Shown piece after piece: positions 46,043 to 56,693 of a DNA stretch of 64,000 bases (its first letter is position 1; each line of letters begins with the position of its first letter). Under the pieces are notes generated by a model. The model was not told the DNA's origin. It saw only the letters and a program-made list of their open reading frames with translations, and ran no database searches. This DNA is from Catonia carolina. Lineage: Eukaryota; Arthropoda; Insecta; Hemiptera; Achilidae. The translations under genes and the position numbers were made by a program. The stretch covers positions 6,858,883-6,922,882 of the forward strand of contig JAQMRL010000008.1 in NCBI GenBank assembly GCA_035578175.1. The letters are read 5' to 3'.

Positions 46043-46556
46043 GTGGAGGTGTTTGTAAAAAAAAATTTTAAATTTAAAAGAAAATTTAAAAAAAAAATTT
46101 TAAAAACGCTTTTATTTAACAATTACTTAAAACAATTAACTAAAAAGAAAAAAAGAAAAAAAATTTTTAAAAAAAATGTACAAAAAAAATCACAGAAAAA
46201 AAAATTTTTTTTTAATTTTTTAAGAAACGCTATTATTTAACAATTAATCAAAAAAAAAATGAACTAAAAAAAAAAATCACAGGCATTACAGTTAACAATA
46301 AAAGCGTGGCGCATTAATATATATAATATTTTACAACGAATATTTTACAATAAATATTATATATATTAATGCGCCACGCTTTTATTTTTAACTGTAATGC
46401 CTGTGATTTTTTTTTGTAAATTTTTTTCTTTTTTTCTTTTTAGTTCATTTTTTTTTGATTAATTGTTAAATAATAGCGTTTCTTAAAATTTTTTTTTGAT
46501 TTTTTTGTAATTTTTTTTCTGTGATTTTTTTGTACATTTTTTTTTAATACAGTTGA
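46043..46556. repeat. Long AT-rich palindrome
   Basis: Arms of about 170 bp (about 46165-46335 and 46362-46550) share AAAAATCACAGGCATTACAG, AAAAGCGTGGCGCATTAATA and the TATTTAACAATTAATCAAAA block. The centre is ATATTTTACAACGAATATT. No coding; the Lys/Phe-rich frame across it is meaningless. It is probably a MITE or an inverted duplicate. It lies in Rab9 intron 2. Confidence 0.85.
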
Positions 46557-46720
46557 TTCCAGATAATTGGTCTACTGGTTAATTGGGGCAGCCGGTTTTT
46601 TGGGACGGTTCTTTAATGAACAAAAACAGAACAGGATTTTACATTGATAAGTACTCCGTTTATTTGGTCCATAATGCCGCTTATTGGAGCCAATCTGATG
46701 TAGAGTCTGTCTACGCTAAG

Positions 46721-47093
46721 CAGAGGCGGATCTAGGGGGGGGCTATCGCCCCCCCCCCAAAGCCCGGTTTTTTAATTTCATTGTTTAAAAAGGCTCGCTA
46801 GTGTAGTGAGGGGCAGGGGCAAAATCTGTATTAACATTTGATTTATAGGCTTTTATTGTTTCAATATTGAATAATTTAGTATTTGTTTTGCAATCTAATT
46901 CTTTAAAAATCTAAATATTTGTTAAAAAAGTAAAACTGTAAAGTGATTTTGTAAAATAAACGTGTAAAAAAATTAAAACAATAAACTAAGATTTAAAAAA
47001 TACATGAAAAATTATTTTGCAGAAGTAAAAAAATTGGGGGGGGGGTCAAGTCTCAATAGCCCCCCCCAAATTTGGCTTCTAGATCCGCCCTTG
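46721..47093. mobile_element. hAT-like MITE, 373 bp
   Basis: Ends CAGAGGCGGATCTAG / CTAGATCCGCCCTTG with C- and G-runs inside. An 8-bp target duplication ACGCTAAG is the hAT signature. Confidence 0.9.
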
Positions 47094-47336
47094 ACGCTAA
47101 GAGTACTCCGATGTAGGCAACCAGCGATACAAGTGCGCATGCGTATTAATTAAAAATACGCACACAATGATAAAAAACAAAATTCCATACAACACTAATT
47201 CACTGTAAGCTTAATAAAATAAAAACACGTTCAATTCATTTGTTACAAAATTTTCGTAAATCGAACATTAGTTTACGATTAATAACTAAAACTTTTACTA
47301 TTGTTACTCTTACATTGATATTCTGCCCATAACAGA

Positions 47337-47728
47337 CAGGTGGAGTGTCAAATTATTTACACTCAATCTGTTCGTTGCAGGGCTAAAATAAATAGTTCTG
47401 TTTTTTATCACATGGTCAGCCAATTAAATGACTGGACCATTTAAGAACAGAAGAGGTAGAGGTGTAAAAGACACTAATCAGAGTTATCTCCTCTGAAAGT
47501 AATGAATTTCTTCATTATACAGCCAGACCCTGTGGTGAATGAAGTGAAGGTGTCATTTGCAGAGTGGAAAATTTGTGCTTTTCAGAGGGCCTGGCATGCT
47601 GATAAGTGTACTTTTCCACTCAGTGAGTAAGGGGCAATGGTAAACCACCTCACTCCTCGTTTTACTTAGTAAAACCTCTACAGGTTCAAACCAGCCTACA
47701 GGCTGATGACCTAAACAACAACATTGAT
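47337..47728 (+). mobile_element. SINE-C, full length
   Basis: GCCCATAACAGACAGGTGGA to CCTAAACAACA. Duplication ACATTGATATT. Confidence 0.88.
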
Positions 47729-48169
47729 ATTATTCGTTACATTATTTGCTATTATTACATTAATATTTATGATTAGTAGGTTTTTATTATAGACTCAGTT
47801 TTATTTTTGGTCACATGTAATATAACAGACTAATGCGCTTGAATTATAATAGGAGAGTAAATAATTCCAGTGATTCGTTGTTTACCATTTCAGATTGTTT
47901 GTTTCATATCATTAAAATTAATGTCTGTGACTAGTTTAATACACCTGTTTGCACTTTCCCGTGTTTAACTCATTTTTAAGTTTTATCAGTTATTTTTTGG
48001 TATTGTATCGGTTCGTTTCAATTTTCTTCGTAGACTGAAGTTTAAAAGTTTTGTCAGCTGTGTTTTGTTAACATGCGTGATAGTGGATGTGTTGAGTTTT
48101 TGAAACATAAAAGCGGTCAACATTAAAGAGTAGAAAAAAATTTTTTTGTTAAATGTAATGGTTAAAATA

Positions 48170-48346
48170 ATTTATTTTTTTTTTTTTTTATTGAGTGATG
48201 ATGCCTACATAAGCCATGGACTTGTGCGTAGGTAATGATATGTGGGGATATACAGATGAAAAAAATGCCAGACCTGACCGGGAATCGAACCCGGGACCCC
48301 GGCATAGTAGCCAGTTGCGCTGACCACTACACCACGGGCCGGCCAA
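48170..48346 (-). mobile_element. SINE-E
   Basis: Minus strand: GGCCCGTGGTGTAGTGGTCA (A box), GGGTTCGATTCCCGGTCAGG (B box), GTCTGGCATTTTTTTCATC, ending in a T-run on the plus strand. The best-preserved tRNA-like head in the window, but with a SINE tail, so not a tRNA gene. Confidence 0.8.
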
Positions 48347-49289
48347 ATTGATTAAGGAATCTTTGTGAAACTACAATAATTACAAGCAATCTGAACGATA
48401 TAATTGAAAATGCTTAAAGGATAATGTTTATTTTAGTTAGATGTAAATATTTTTATGATGGAACGTAGGGCAAGATAATTTGTCAGGCGGAGAGTTAGAT
48501 AAGCGCCAACTAGTGTAAAACTTTCGTTTACAACCTATAGGAGGCACTTCCCTCGCGCGGAGTACTCTTACAGTAGATAGACTATATGTACATATATGTT
48601 TTATTAAAACCATTACAGGCCAGCGACGAACCACACGTGTTTCTAAGCGGCGATAAGATAATGGGCTGGATAGAGGTAGTAAACATTTCGACAGATAAAC
48701 AACAGTAATCACACATCAGTCATAATAAAGATGTTCTTTACAATACAATGTGTAGGCTACATAATCATCATTGCACAAATTTCAGCGAGTCGTATCCACT
48801 AGTTATGCCCAACCTTACAAGCTGTGAAGCCTCCTTGCAATTTATGGTTAGTTGTCACTTGTCATATATACATAGAACGTTCGTAATTCCATGCTTCTCA
48901 TCAGTTTTTGTGATTTCATGAGTGTACTGTAACATACTGTTTTTCAAGTTTGGTTGTTTTGTTATCTGCAGGCATACTTTTTTATTTTTTTTAATTCCCA
49001 TTCGTTTCACACATTTAGTTGATATTTTTTTGCGTAGGCTTACAGTACTGTACCTACTATCAACGTCTTCATGAGTTAAATGCTGCGTAACGATATGACT
49101 TTGTGAACGAATAAAACTTCTCGATAAAATAAAAACGTATCCACCTAACTTAAGCCTACGTAAACTATCGGAACTAACTGGTGTACCGAAAATTACGATA
49201 GCTTGTATCGTGCTCCAAGAAAAGAAAATACACCAAGTGTGGGCATTAAAAGATCACGGAACATGTCAGAAAAGAAAACGTGAAGGAAG
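48347..49289. other. Interior of the pogo-like relic
   Basis: No intact frame. The minus-strand frame at 48437-48712 shows no family resemblance. Confidence 0.35.
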
Positions 49290-49455
49290 GATCCAATTTT
49301 TGAGAAGCGTTGAATGAATCGTTTACCATTGTAACTTCGCAAGGTGTTAGTATCAATAGTCCAATGGTTAAAACCAAGGCAAAAGGTTTTGCTAAAAAAC
49401 TAATCATTGTTCTGATACCCTTTTATTTATTTCATGTGTATATGGATTGGAACTG

Positions 49456-49866
49456 CCCATTACAGACAGGTGGAGTGTCAAATTTGGGTACCCAAATTTT
49501 TTTTACACTCAATCTGTTCGTTGCAGAGCTAAAATAATTAGTTCTGTCTCTTATCACATGGTCAGTCAATTAAATGACTGAATCATTTAAGATGTGAAGA
49601 GGTAGAGGTGTAAAAGACACTAATCAGAGTTATCTTCTCTGAAAGAAATGAATTTCATTATACACCCAGACCCTGTGATGAATGAAGTGAAGGTGTCATT
49701 TGCAGAGTGGAAAATATGTGCTTTTCAGAGGGCCCGGCATGCTGATAAGCGTACTTTTCCATTCAGTGAGTTGTGGCAATGGTAAACCACCTCACTCCTC
49801 TTTTTACTTAGTAAAACCTCTACACGTTCAAACCAGCCTTTCAGCTGATGACCTAAACAACAACAA
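49456..49866 (+). mobile_element. SINE-C, full length
   Basis: GCCCATTACAGACAGGTGGA to CCTAAACAACAACAA. Duplication GTGTATATGGATTGGAACT / GTGTATATGGATAGAACTT. It interrupts the pogo helix-turn-helix region. Confidence 0.88.
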
Positions 49867-50072
49867 CGTGTATATGGATAGAACTTGCATGTAAAATTTA
49901 TGTATGTGATAATTTTAATAAAACAGTGTCATATATGCCACAGTTTACAAATTCATTTAATTGGACCAAAATGCTCCGGTCCCGATGTGCCCCAATTATC
50001 CAGAATTGACTATATATAGAAAAACTGCCTACTTAATTATTAACTAAATCTATATTAAATGACATTTTAAAA

Positions 50073-50300
50073 TTTTCTCCTACCCTATGTGAATGTATAG
50101 GGAAAGAAATTATTGTTTTAATGTAGATTTTTCAAAATTGAGTTTCCACCAAATAACACGTTTTCAGGCCCCCTGAACCCAAAATACCATGTTTTTACCA
50201 ATTTATGTTTGTGTGTGTTTGTTTATGCGTGCATGTGTGTGTGAACAAAATATCTCAAGAACAGAATATAGTATGAAGTTTAAACTTTGAACTTACGTTC
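50073..50300 (+). mobile_element. HINE-like 5' fragment, copy l
   Basis: Diverged 5' hairpin (TCTCCTACCCTATGTGAATG..GGGAAAGAAA), a GT-rich patch and the CTCAAGAACAGAA block; the rest is absent. Confidence 0.65.
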
Positions 50301-50344
50301 AACATAGGATCCCATATAACTGGAAAAACCCTGCTAAACTCTGT

Positions 50345-50505
50345 AACCCCGACCATCAAAGTGCACAGGTAACCACTGTCTAGTACTCAAATCTGTATAA
50401 AAGTAACTAACTTTACTAGGATTTGAACCAGGTACCTAGTAAAGGTAGTTACTTCTATACGGATTTGAATCCTAGACAGTGGTTACCTAGCATATTATCT
50501 TAGCT
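50345..50505. mobile_element. Inverted pair of SINE-B fragments
   Basis: A minus-strand piece (50345-50445) meets a plus-strand piece (50446-50500). Arms of about 55 bp share GTAACCACTGTCTAG and ATCTGTATAAAAGTAACTA. Confidence 0.78.
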
Positions 50506-50579
50506 TATTGAATGTAAATAATTTAACATTCCACCTGCCTGTTACAGGCAACACATTGTGGTTTATTACACCTTTAATA

Positions 50580-51518
50580 TTATTACTTTCTCTTGCCTAT
50601 ATGAATATATAGGAAGGAAAGTATTGTTTTCATGTCGATTTTTCAAAATCGAGTTTTCACCAGATCTATATGTTTTCAGACCCCCTGAACCCAAAAAACA
50701 TGTTTTTAGTGATTGGTCTGTGTGTGTGTGTGCGCGCACACGTGCGTGTGTGTGTATACAAAATATCTCAAGAACGGAACATCGTTCGAACTTGAAACTT
50801 AAGTTACATACCACTATCGGACCCGACACGAACATTTTCACCAAAATCGGTCAACCGGAAGTAGTAGTTTATTCGTGTAATTTTTCATTTTTTAGCGATT
50901 TTCTCAAAAACTGGTCCTATGATTTTTTTAAAAATCGCTTGGTTTACAAAAATTTTTTTATGCTCTACAAGATAGGGTAGGGGCCATTTTTGGTGAGGCT
51001 GTTTTCACGTAAAAAAATTGTTTTTTTAAGGTTGCGGCTTTATTATGCATTTTACCGCAAAAATGTATAATTACAGTTGTAGAGAATTTAAAATTCTACA
51101 ACTTTTATTTCAAACAATGTTTTGTATAACGCTTGGTTTAGCGGTAATTAGCGATTTTCTGTTTTTTCTCATGAAAACGTGTGAAAAATCGATTTTTTTA
51201 AGATTTCGGCCTTAGAATGCATTTTATGACAAAAGTGGATATAATCAAATTTATAGGAAATTAAAAGATCTACAACTTTTGTTTAGAGAATTTTTCTCTA
51301 CAGAGGTTAGTTTAGCGTGAAAGAGTGATTTTCTGTATTTTAAAGCCAAACTGAGGTCGATTTTCATTTTGCGTCTTTCACTCATGATTAAAATTAGGTT
51401 ATGTTATTAAAGTTAGTTTTTTGTTTATTTCTAATGTTTTATTACTAATGGTAGAATTATTGTTAATTATTTGTATTGGCAAGAGAAAGTTGTGTGAGTG
51501 TTTCACACCAGATTTTTT
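50580..51518 (+). mobile_element. HINE-like element, full copy m
   Basis: 5' ACTTTCTCTTGCCTATATG hairpin, GT/GC tract at 50719-50755, 3' GGCAAGAGAAAGTTGTGTGA hairpin and CCAGATTTTTTTTT. It ends about 60 bp before the Rab9 exon 3 acceptor, in sense orientation. Confidence 0.85.
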
Positions 51519-51579
51519 TTTTGTTTTGGTATATGATGGGAATTTTGGTTGTTTTATATTTATTTTATTTTTTGGTCAG

Positions 51580-51837
51580 GTTGATAACGGACCAGACAAA
51601 AGAGAAGTAAGCGAAGTTGAAATACAATGCTGGTGTAATGAAAATGGTAAAATACCATACGTAGAAACAAGTGCAAAAGACGCAGTCAACGTTGAAGCTG
51701 CATTCGCGATCGCTGTCGAAAGTTGGACACGTTTAGAAGAATCGCTTGAACGTGTCGATCGGTATGGTGGCGATACGATTAATTTATCGAAACATAACAG
51801 CCAACAAAAACGGTCTTCATGCTGCAATTCTAATTAA
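51580..51837 (+). CDS. Rab9: Rab9 exon 3 (stop codon)
   Basis: 85 codons plus TAA. VDN completes NKVD (residues 136-139); ETSAKDA (about 166-172) is the G5 motif. The C-terminus ends SSCCNSN, so the two prenylatable cysteines are followed by three residues (CCxxx) rather than being terminal as in human Rab9. CCxxx ends are seen in other Rab proteins and are still substrates for geranylgeranylation. Confidence 0.96.
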   Translation, partial: VDNGPDKREVSEVEIQCWCNENGKIPYVETSAKDAVNVEAAFAIAVESWTRLEESLERVDRYGGDTINLSKHNSQQKRSSCCNSN

Positions 51838-52282
51838 GTAACAACTTAACTATTATTTTATTTGTAATTAATTTGATTATGTTTTTATTTCAATGCACTT
51901 TAATTCTGTGAATATACTCCTTGTTTATGAATAAGGTGAAATTGTTCATTTTAATATATTTATATTATATATTTATTATTATTTTATACGTAGTATATTA
52001 ATCATGATTAGGTAGCATCGAAAACAGATGGTAGGAGCCCCCCAGGGGTTAGTGCTGGGTATGAAAAAATTGATTTTTTTCAATACATAATGTATAATAA
52101 CATAGAAAAAAATGTTATCTGTAAAATATCCACTTCTTGGGGGATGTTGTACCATGATTTATGGGGAAAAATATTGATAATTTTTGTGTTTTAATTTTAT
52201 ATCGGGTATGATAACTACCAGATTCTTTGTTTGTGTGTTGGTAATAGTATATTGTATGATATAAAGATAAAATATATATTAT
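51838..52282. other. Rab9 3' flank
   Basis: AT-rich. No canonical AATAAA is close to the stop; TATTATATATTTATTATT-type DNA follows at 51955. No gene. Confidence 0.35.
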
Positions 52283-52366
52283 GCCATATATATATATATA
52301 TATATATACATTGAAATATATATTTTCTAACCACCAGAATACGGTAACATAAAACACTTACCAATG

Positions 52367-52407
52367 TTTACAGCGCTTTCGTGCATCTTGCACACATCCT
52401 CAGTAAA
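52367..52407 (-). ncRNA. Hammerhead-like motif, mirror copy
   Basis: Same sequence as the plus copy at 52639-52679, in the opposite arm. Confidence 0.55.
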
Positions 52408-52638
52408 TCAAAATTTATTACAAGTCAAAATTTCAAACTTCCTGCTCCTACCATGGTAGATAAGGAATAGTCGATTCTTATATTTAAAACAGTCTTGCCA
52501 ACTTAATCAGTTGATTGTCGTATTCGTATAAGTCGTCGTATAAGTTGGCAAGACTGTTTTAAATATAAGAATCGACTATTCCTTATCTACCATGGTAGGA
52601 GCAGGAAGTTTTAAATTTTGACTTGTAATAAATTTTGA

Positions 52639-52679
52639 TTTACTGAGGATGTGTGCAAGATGCACGAAAGCGCTGTAAA
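52639..52679 (+). ncRNA. Hammerhead-like motif with G at the cleavage site
   Basis: Helix I TTTA/TAAA, core CTGAGGA (52643-52649), helix II GTG..CAC or GTGC/GCAC, GAAA (52666-52669), short self-complementary AGCGCT, then G at the position that must be A, C or U. The mirror copy at 52367-52407 (-) is the same. Probably inactive as it stands. Confidence 0.55.
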
Positions 52680-52794
52680 CATTGGTAAGTGTTTTATGTT
52701 ACCGTATTCTGGTGGTTAAAAAATATATATTTCAATTTAAATAATACGGCTGTTTAAAAATCCTACATAGGATGTTTAATAAAATATATATATA

Positions 52795-53575
52795 CCGGGT
52801 GATTTTTTAGTCCTGTTACCCAATTGTTAATGTCTGGTAATTTTTTTCTAAGAAAGGGATATTTTATTTTGTGACACAAAGTTGGTAGCCCTACTCAACC
52901 GTTATAGATACGACAGTTTGAGTTGATTCTCCTTGAGTTGCGTAAAATTTTGTGCTGTTTCCAGTTGTGTTACGAACAGAATGTCTTTTACCCTAGAACA
53001 ACGGATTTTCATTCTTGAACAATATTTTGCTACAAAATCGTATACGAGTGTAAGAATCATTTCAAATTAAATTTGTTGGTGTTCCTCCACTCTATTCTAG
53101 TCAATTTCTAGGCTAACAAACCGATTTTGAGAGGCAGGTAGTGTTTGCAGCAGAAAATATAGTGGTCGACCAACTCTCTTGACAGATGACGTTAAGAGAA
53201 TGTGAAAACAAGATTGCTCAATTCTCCACGGAAAAATTTACAAAAACTTTCCTCGCATGTTGATTTGTCATATTCAAGTGTTCAGAAAGCTGCTAAAAAA
53301 TTTAAATTGTATCCGTATCACATACGATTAGTTCTAGAGCTTCAGCCTCCGGATTGAAACAAGAGATTGTTTTAGGATAAAAGACATTCTGTTCGTAGCA
53401 CGACCGGAAATGGCACAAAATTTTACACAGCTCAAGGAGAATCAACTCACACTGCCATATCCATACTGGTTGAGTAGGGCTACCAACTTAGTGTCACAAA
53501 ACAAAATTTATTTTTTTTAGAAAAATATTACCAGACATTAACAATTGGGTAACAGGACTAAAAAATCACTCTGTA
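52795..53575. mobile_element. Non-autonomous DNA transposon with long TIRs
   Basis: Arms of about 185 bp (52795-52985 and 53385-53573) share GGGTGATTTTTTAGTCCTGT, TTGGTAGCCCTACTCAACC and TGAGTTGATTCTCCTTGAG. Inside are fragments resembling the start of a mariner-type transposase (MSFTLEQRIFILEQYFATKS), broken by stops. The flanks read TA. Confidence 0.78.
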
Positions 53576-53577
53576 TT

Positions 53578-53610
<33 letters not shown>

Positions 53611-53635
53611 CAATTTTTTAAACATGTTGTACTGT

Positions 53636-54186
53636 GTGCTGAATTTACTTTAGATAATATTAAACCACCAGTAAACACACAAAATTAGCAAGAATGATCT
53701 TACCGTTAAGTTAATAAGGCCTTTTCAGATCCCTGGATCCATCATCAGTTAACTCACAAACACTATAAAATTCTTTCACTGGCAATGCATTGCCTTGTCA
53801 ACTCAAGTCATGACTGAATAAAATTATTTGTTACTAGTTAAAATTATTTCTTATCAAACAGGTGTACCAATAGAAATAGATCATCTTGCTCAAAATTTAC
53901 CTGGTGGTTTATTAGTTTAAAATTTTTGTGTTTATAAATGTAATATTTCTCCAAATGTTCAAGTTTATTTTTATCATTACAAATTTCCAAGATTTCAAGA
54001 TTATTTTCTATATCTGTAATTTTATGTTTGTTGGAAATCATGTGCTCTGCTACATTTGAAACTGTTTTCTTTTTATTCTTAAATGCCCTCAAGTGTTCCA
54101 AAAATCTGGCTTTATTAGTAACTGGCTTATTAACGGTAAGATCATTCTTGCTAATTTTGTGTGTTTACTGGTGGTTTAATATTATC

Positions 54187-54190
<4 letters not shown>
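53636..54190 (-). mobile_element. Penelope-like element fragment with GIY-YIG-type end
   Basis: The minus-strand frame 54146-53844 reads NKARFLEHLRAFKNKKKTVS, NVAEHMISNKHKITDIENNL, then KNKLEHLEKYYIYKHK..LIN, the typical C-terminal part of Penelope endonuclease ORFs. It is followed on the minus strand by a terminal repeat with a complete hammerhead motif. A partial inverted copy of that repeat (54132-54190) lies on the other side. The RT domain is missing. Confidence 0.72.
53709..53754 (-). ncRNA. Hammerhead ribozyme motif, intact core
   Basis: Minus strand: helix I AGTTAA/TTAACT (six pairs), core CTGATGA, extra T, helix II GGATC-CAGG-GATCT, GAAA, self-complementary helix III AAGGCCTT, cleavage-site A. 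Every invariant residue is present. It sits directly after the GIY-YIG-type frame, as in known Penelope-like elements. Confidence 0.75.

Positions 54191-54222
<32 letters not shown>
54190..54222. repeat. (AT)n microsatellite
   Basis: About 32 bp of AT; similar short tracts at 52284-52308 and 53584-53612 border the neighbouring palindromic units. Confidence 0.95.
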
Positions 54223-54223
<1 letters not shown>

Positions 54224-54411
54224 TTCAGGTAACCCTGCATATTACTCCTTATAAGAACTGAGGAAACAGGAATTAAATTTGGTGAATCGTACATTCCCAA
54301 GATACATGGTACAAGACCCCCTTTGACTACTTTCATGTCTTCTTATGGTGCTACAACTCAAATAATTGAGCCTTGACCATTTTCCATCATCTCCCTCATT
54401 GATTCTTGATA

Positions 54412-55335
54412 CAGTAGACTCTCAGAAATCTGGACTAATGTGGCAGACGGCCGGTCCGGATTTCGAAAAATCCGGATTTCCCGGAGGTTGGCAATTTCGT
54501 CTTTATGGCGAATAATTATGACAATAAGCATTAACGTTTATATGCTAATATAAGAGTGAGCTTCTGAAAAAAAAATGGCCGGCCGCATTGGCGAAGTTGG
54601 TAACGTGCTCTCCTCTCATCATGCGGTCTTGGGTTCGAATCCCATTCAGGCACGGCATTTTTTCATACGTTACAAAAAATCATTTCATCATTCACCGTCT
54701 GCATTAGCAGTAATTGCAGAACAGTCGGACGTTAAAAAAAAAAAAAAAAATTCTGAAAAAACTTTAAAACACTGTAGGCTTAATAAATTACAGTAGGCTA
54801 CTGGTACTGTAATTATTCAATATACAAAGCACAAACATTGACTAAACTTAACGCTACTGTACCGTAATAATATTCGATTGCACTCTTTGTAAGATTTGCA
54901 AGTTAAGGATTTCAAACATGTAACAATGAACGTCATATATGTCTCAATTATAGAGTAATTACACAATCAACTAAATAAAATCTAAATGTACTGTAGTACG
55001 GTACTGTGCTTAGTAAAGTACGGTTCTGGGATTAAATAAAATGCCTCGTAAAATTATAAACATAGATTTTACTGAAACACAGAGCTCCCGACGACGCACA
55101 CTACTGTGGGCCCTAAATGACAAAAAATGTCATTTACATACATTTTATATACGCAATTATTATTAAAAAGTACATACACACAAATTATAGTGCTAATCGC
55201 ATGATTGTTCATCGGGCCAATCCCATGAAAACTTTTTACTGGTTGTTAATTTAAAAGTTGTAAATTTTCAGAAAATAAAGTAAAAAAAAAATCATCGTCC
55301 GGACTAGCGCGATCCGGATTTTTGAGAGTCTGCTG
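54412..55335. mobile_element. Pogo-like non-autonomous element with SINE-A
   Basis: Ends CAGTAGACTCTCAGAAATCT and ..ATTTTTGAGAGTCTGCTG, TA flanks. Inner blocks CCGGATTTCGAAAAATCCGG and GTCCGGACTAGCGCGATCCG. No transposase. SINE-A nested at 54576-54752. Confidence 0.8.
54576..54752 (+). mobile_element. SINE-A, full length
   Basis: GGCCGGCCGCATTGGCGAAG head, GGGTTCGAATCCCATTCAGG, A-tail. Flanked by TTCTGAAAAAA. Confidence 0.88.
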
Positions 55336-55743
55336 TATTAAACACCTACAATTTCCAGTTCCATCTGCTAAAAGTCTTATCCATTTTTTTTCAGACTTCT
55401 GAAGTTTCTAAATAATATTTGTTTTTATAAAGTAGTTATTTTGGTTTTATGTTTAACCTGGATGATAAAGATGTTTTCCTATTCTGGAAAGAATAGATCA
55501 TTGTGCTAACGCATGTTTTAGGATGTTCTCCCACCAGTGATACTCGACTACAACACAACCTCGACTTGATGTCCGATACGAGATATATGTTCGCCCTCTT
55601 ACCAGTATGACCTCAACGTAACCTCGGATCAAACCGATTGTATCCGACTCAGTTTGTCCAACACCTGCTCGACCAGTCGTTTGTAATCATCGCAGACTAA
55701 GCAGCTAACATTACCTTTATGCTGGAAGTTGAAAAATATCCGT

Positions 55744-56672
55744 TTTTTACTTTCTCTTGCCTATATGAATATATAGGAAGGAATGTATTGTTTTCATGTC
55801 GATTTTAAGAAATCGAGTTTTCACCGGATCTATACGTTTTCAGACCCCCTGAACCCACACAAACATGTTTTTAGCGATTGGTCTGTGTGTGTGTGTGTGT
55901 GTGAACAGAATATCGTACGAACTTGAAACTTGAAACTTAAGTTACATACCACTACCGGACGCGACACGAACATTTTCATCAAAATCGGTCAACCGGAAGT
56001 AGTAGTTTATTCGTATAATTTTTCAGTTTTTTGCGATTTTCTCAAAAACTGGTCCTACGATTTTTTTTAAAATCGCCTATTTTACTCAATTTTTTATTCT
56101 CTACAAGATAGGGTAGGCGCCATGTCTGCTGAAATTCTCGGTGAGGCTCTTTTCACGTAAAAACGTTGTTTTTTTAAGATTACAACTTTAATATAAATTT
56201 TAGCGCAAAAACTTATATAAGAAAAGTTGTAGAGAATTTAAAAACCTACAACTTATGTTTCTAACATTTTTTTGTATGACGCTTAGTTTAGCGGTAATTT
56301 GCGATTTTCTGTTTTTTTTCTCACGAAAACTTGAGAAAAATCGATTTTTTTAACATTTCGGTCTTAGTATGCATTTTACGACAAAAGTGTATATAATCGA
56401 ATTTATAGAAAATTAAAAGATCTACAACTTTTGTTTAGAGCATTTTTCTCTACAGAGCCTAGTTTAGCGTGAAAGCGTGATTTCCGTATTTTTTAGCCAA
56501 ACTGAGTTCGATTGTCATTTTGCGTCATTCACTCATGATTAAAATAAGGTTATGTTTTTGAGGTTAGTTTATGTTTATTTCTAATATTTTATTACTAATG
56601 TCAAATTATATTGTAAATTATTTGCATTGGCAAGAGAAAGTTGTGTGAGTGTTTCACACCAGATTTTTTTTT
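55744..56672 (+). mobile_element. HINE-like element, full copy n
   Basis: TTTTTTACTTTCTCTTGCCT at the 5' end, GT tract 55885-55902, GGCAAGAGAAAGTTGTGTGA and CCAGATTTTTTTTT at the 3' end. Confidence 0.85.
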
Positions 56673-56693
56673 AAAATAATTTATACGAGGTGT

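Larger units (their letters stand above)
46550..50010 (+). mobile_element. Pogo-like transposon relic with nested insertions
   Basis: Ends CAGTTGATTCCAGATAATTG and ..CCAATTATCCAGAATTGACT with TA flanks. An internal plus-strand fragment at about 49290-49420 (LNESFTIVTSQGVSINSPMV, KTKAKGFAKKL) matches the CENP-B-type helix-turn-helix of pogo/Tigger transposases. The rest is decayed. Nested: a hAT-like MITE, two SINE-C and one SINE-E. Confidence 0.72.
34136..51837 (+). other. Rab9: Rab9 gene span
   Basis: Three coding exons with GT-AG borders, all in phase 0, give a complete 222-residue Rab GTPase. The sequence is closest to Rab9 (FHTIGVEFLNKD switch I, RTPFYRGSD after switch II, YYADVKD). Rab9 directs late endosome to trans-Golgi transport. 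Intron 1 is 11.3 kb and holds a SINE-C, a mariner-superfamily element, LINE fragments and three HINE-like copies; intron 2 is 5.7 kb and holds a pogo-like element with nested insertions and a HINE-like copy ending about 60 bp before exon 3. A non-coding 5' exon ending upstream is possible (a TTTACTTTTAG/GAGAATC acceptor at about 33950) but unproven. Confidence 0.96.
52305..52742. mobile_element. Palindromic Penelope-like terminal repeat pair
   Basis: Arms about 52312-52508 and 52553-52738 are near-perfect inverted repeats (TTCTAACCACCAGAATACGG and its mirror). Each carries a hammerhead-like motif with an altered cleavage site. AT microsatellite at the left edge. Confidence 0.6.

Noticed and set aside
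46043..46240. Lys/Phe-rich 65-codon frame
   Set aside because: It is a translation of poly-A and poly-T runs in the AT palindrome.
51421..51837. 138-codon frame starting inside HINE-like copy m
   Set aside because: The first 53 codons are element and intron sequence; the real exon begins at 51580 after TTTGGTCAG.
16060..54752. tRNA genes at the many GGGTTCGAATCCCA sites
   Set aside because: Each is followed by the same SINE body and A-tail; none folds as a complete free-standing tRNA.
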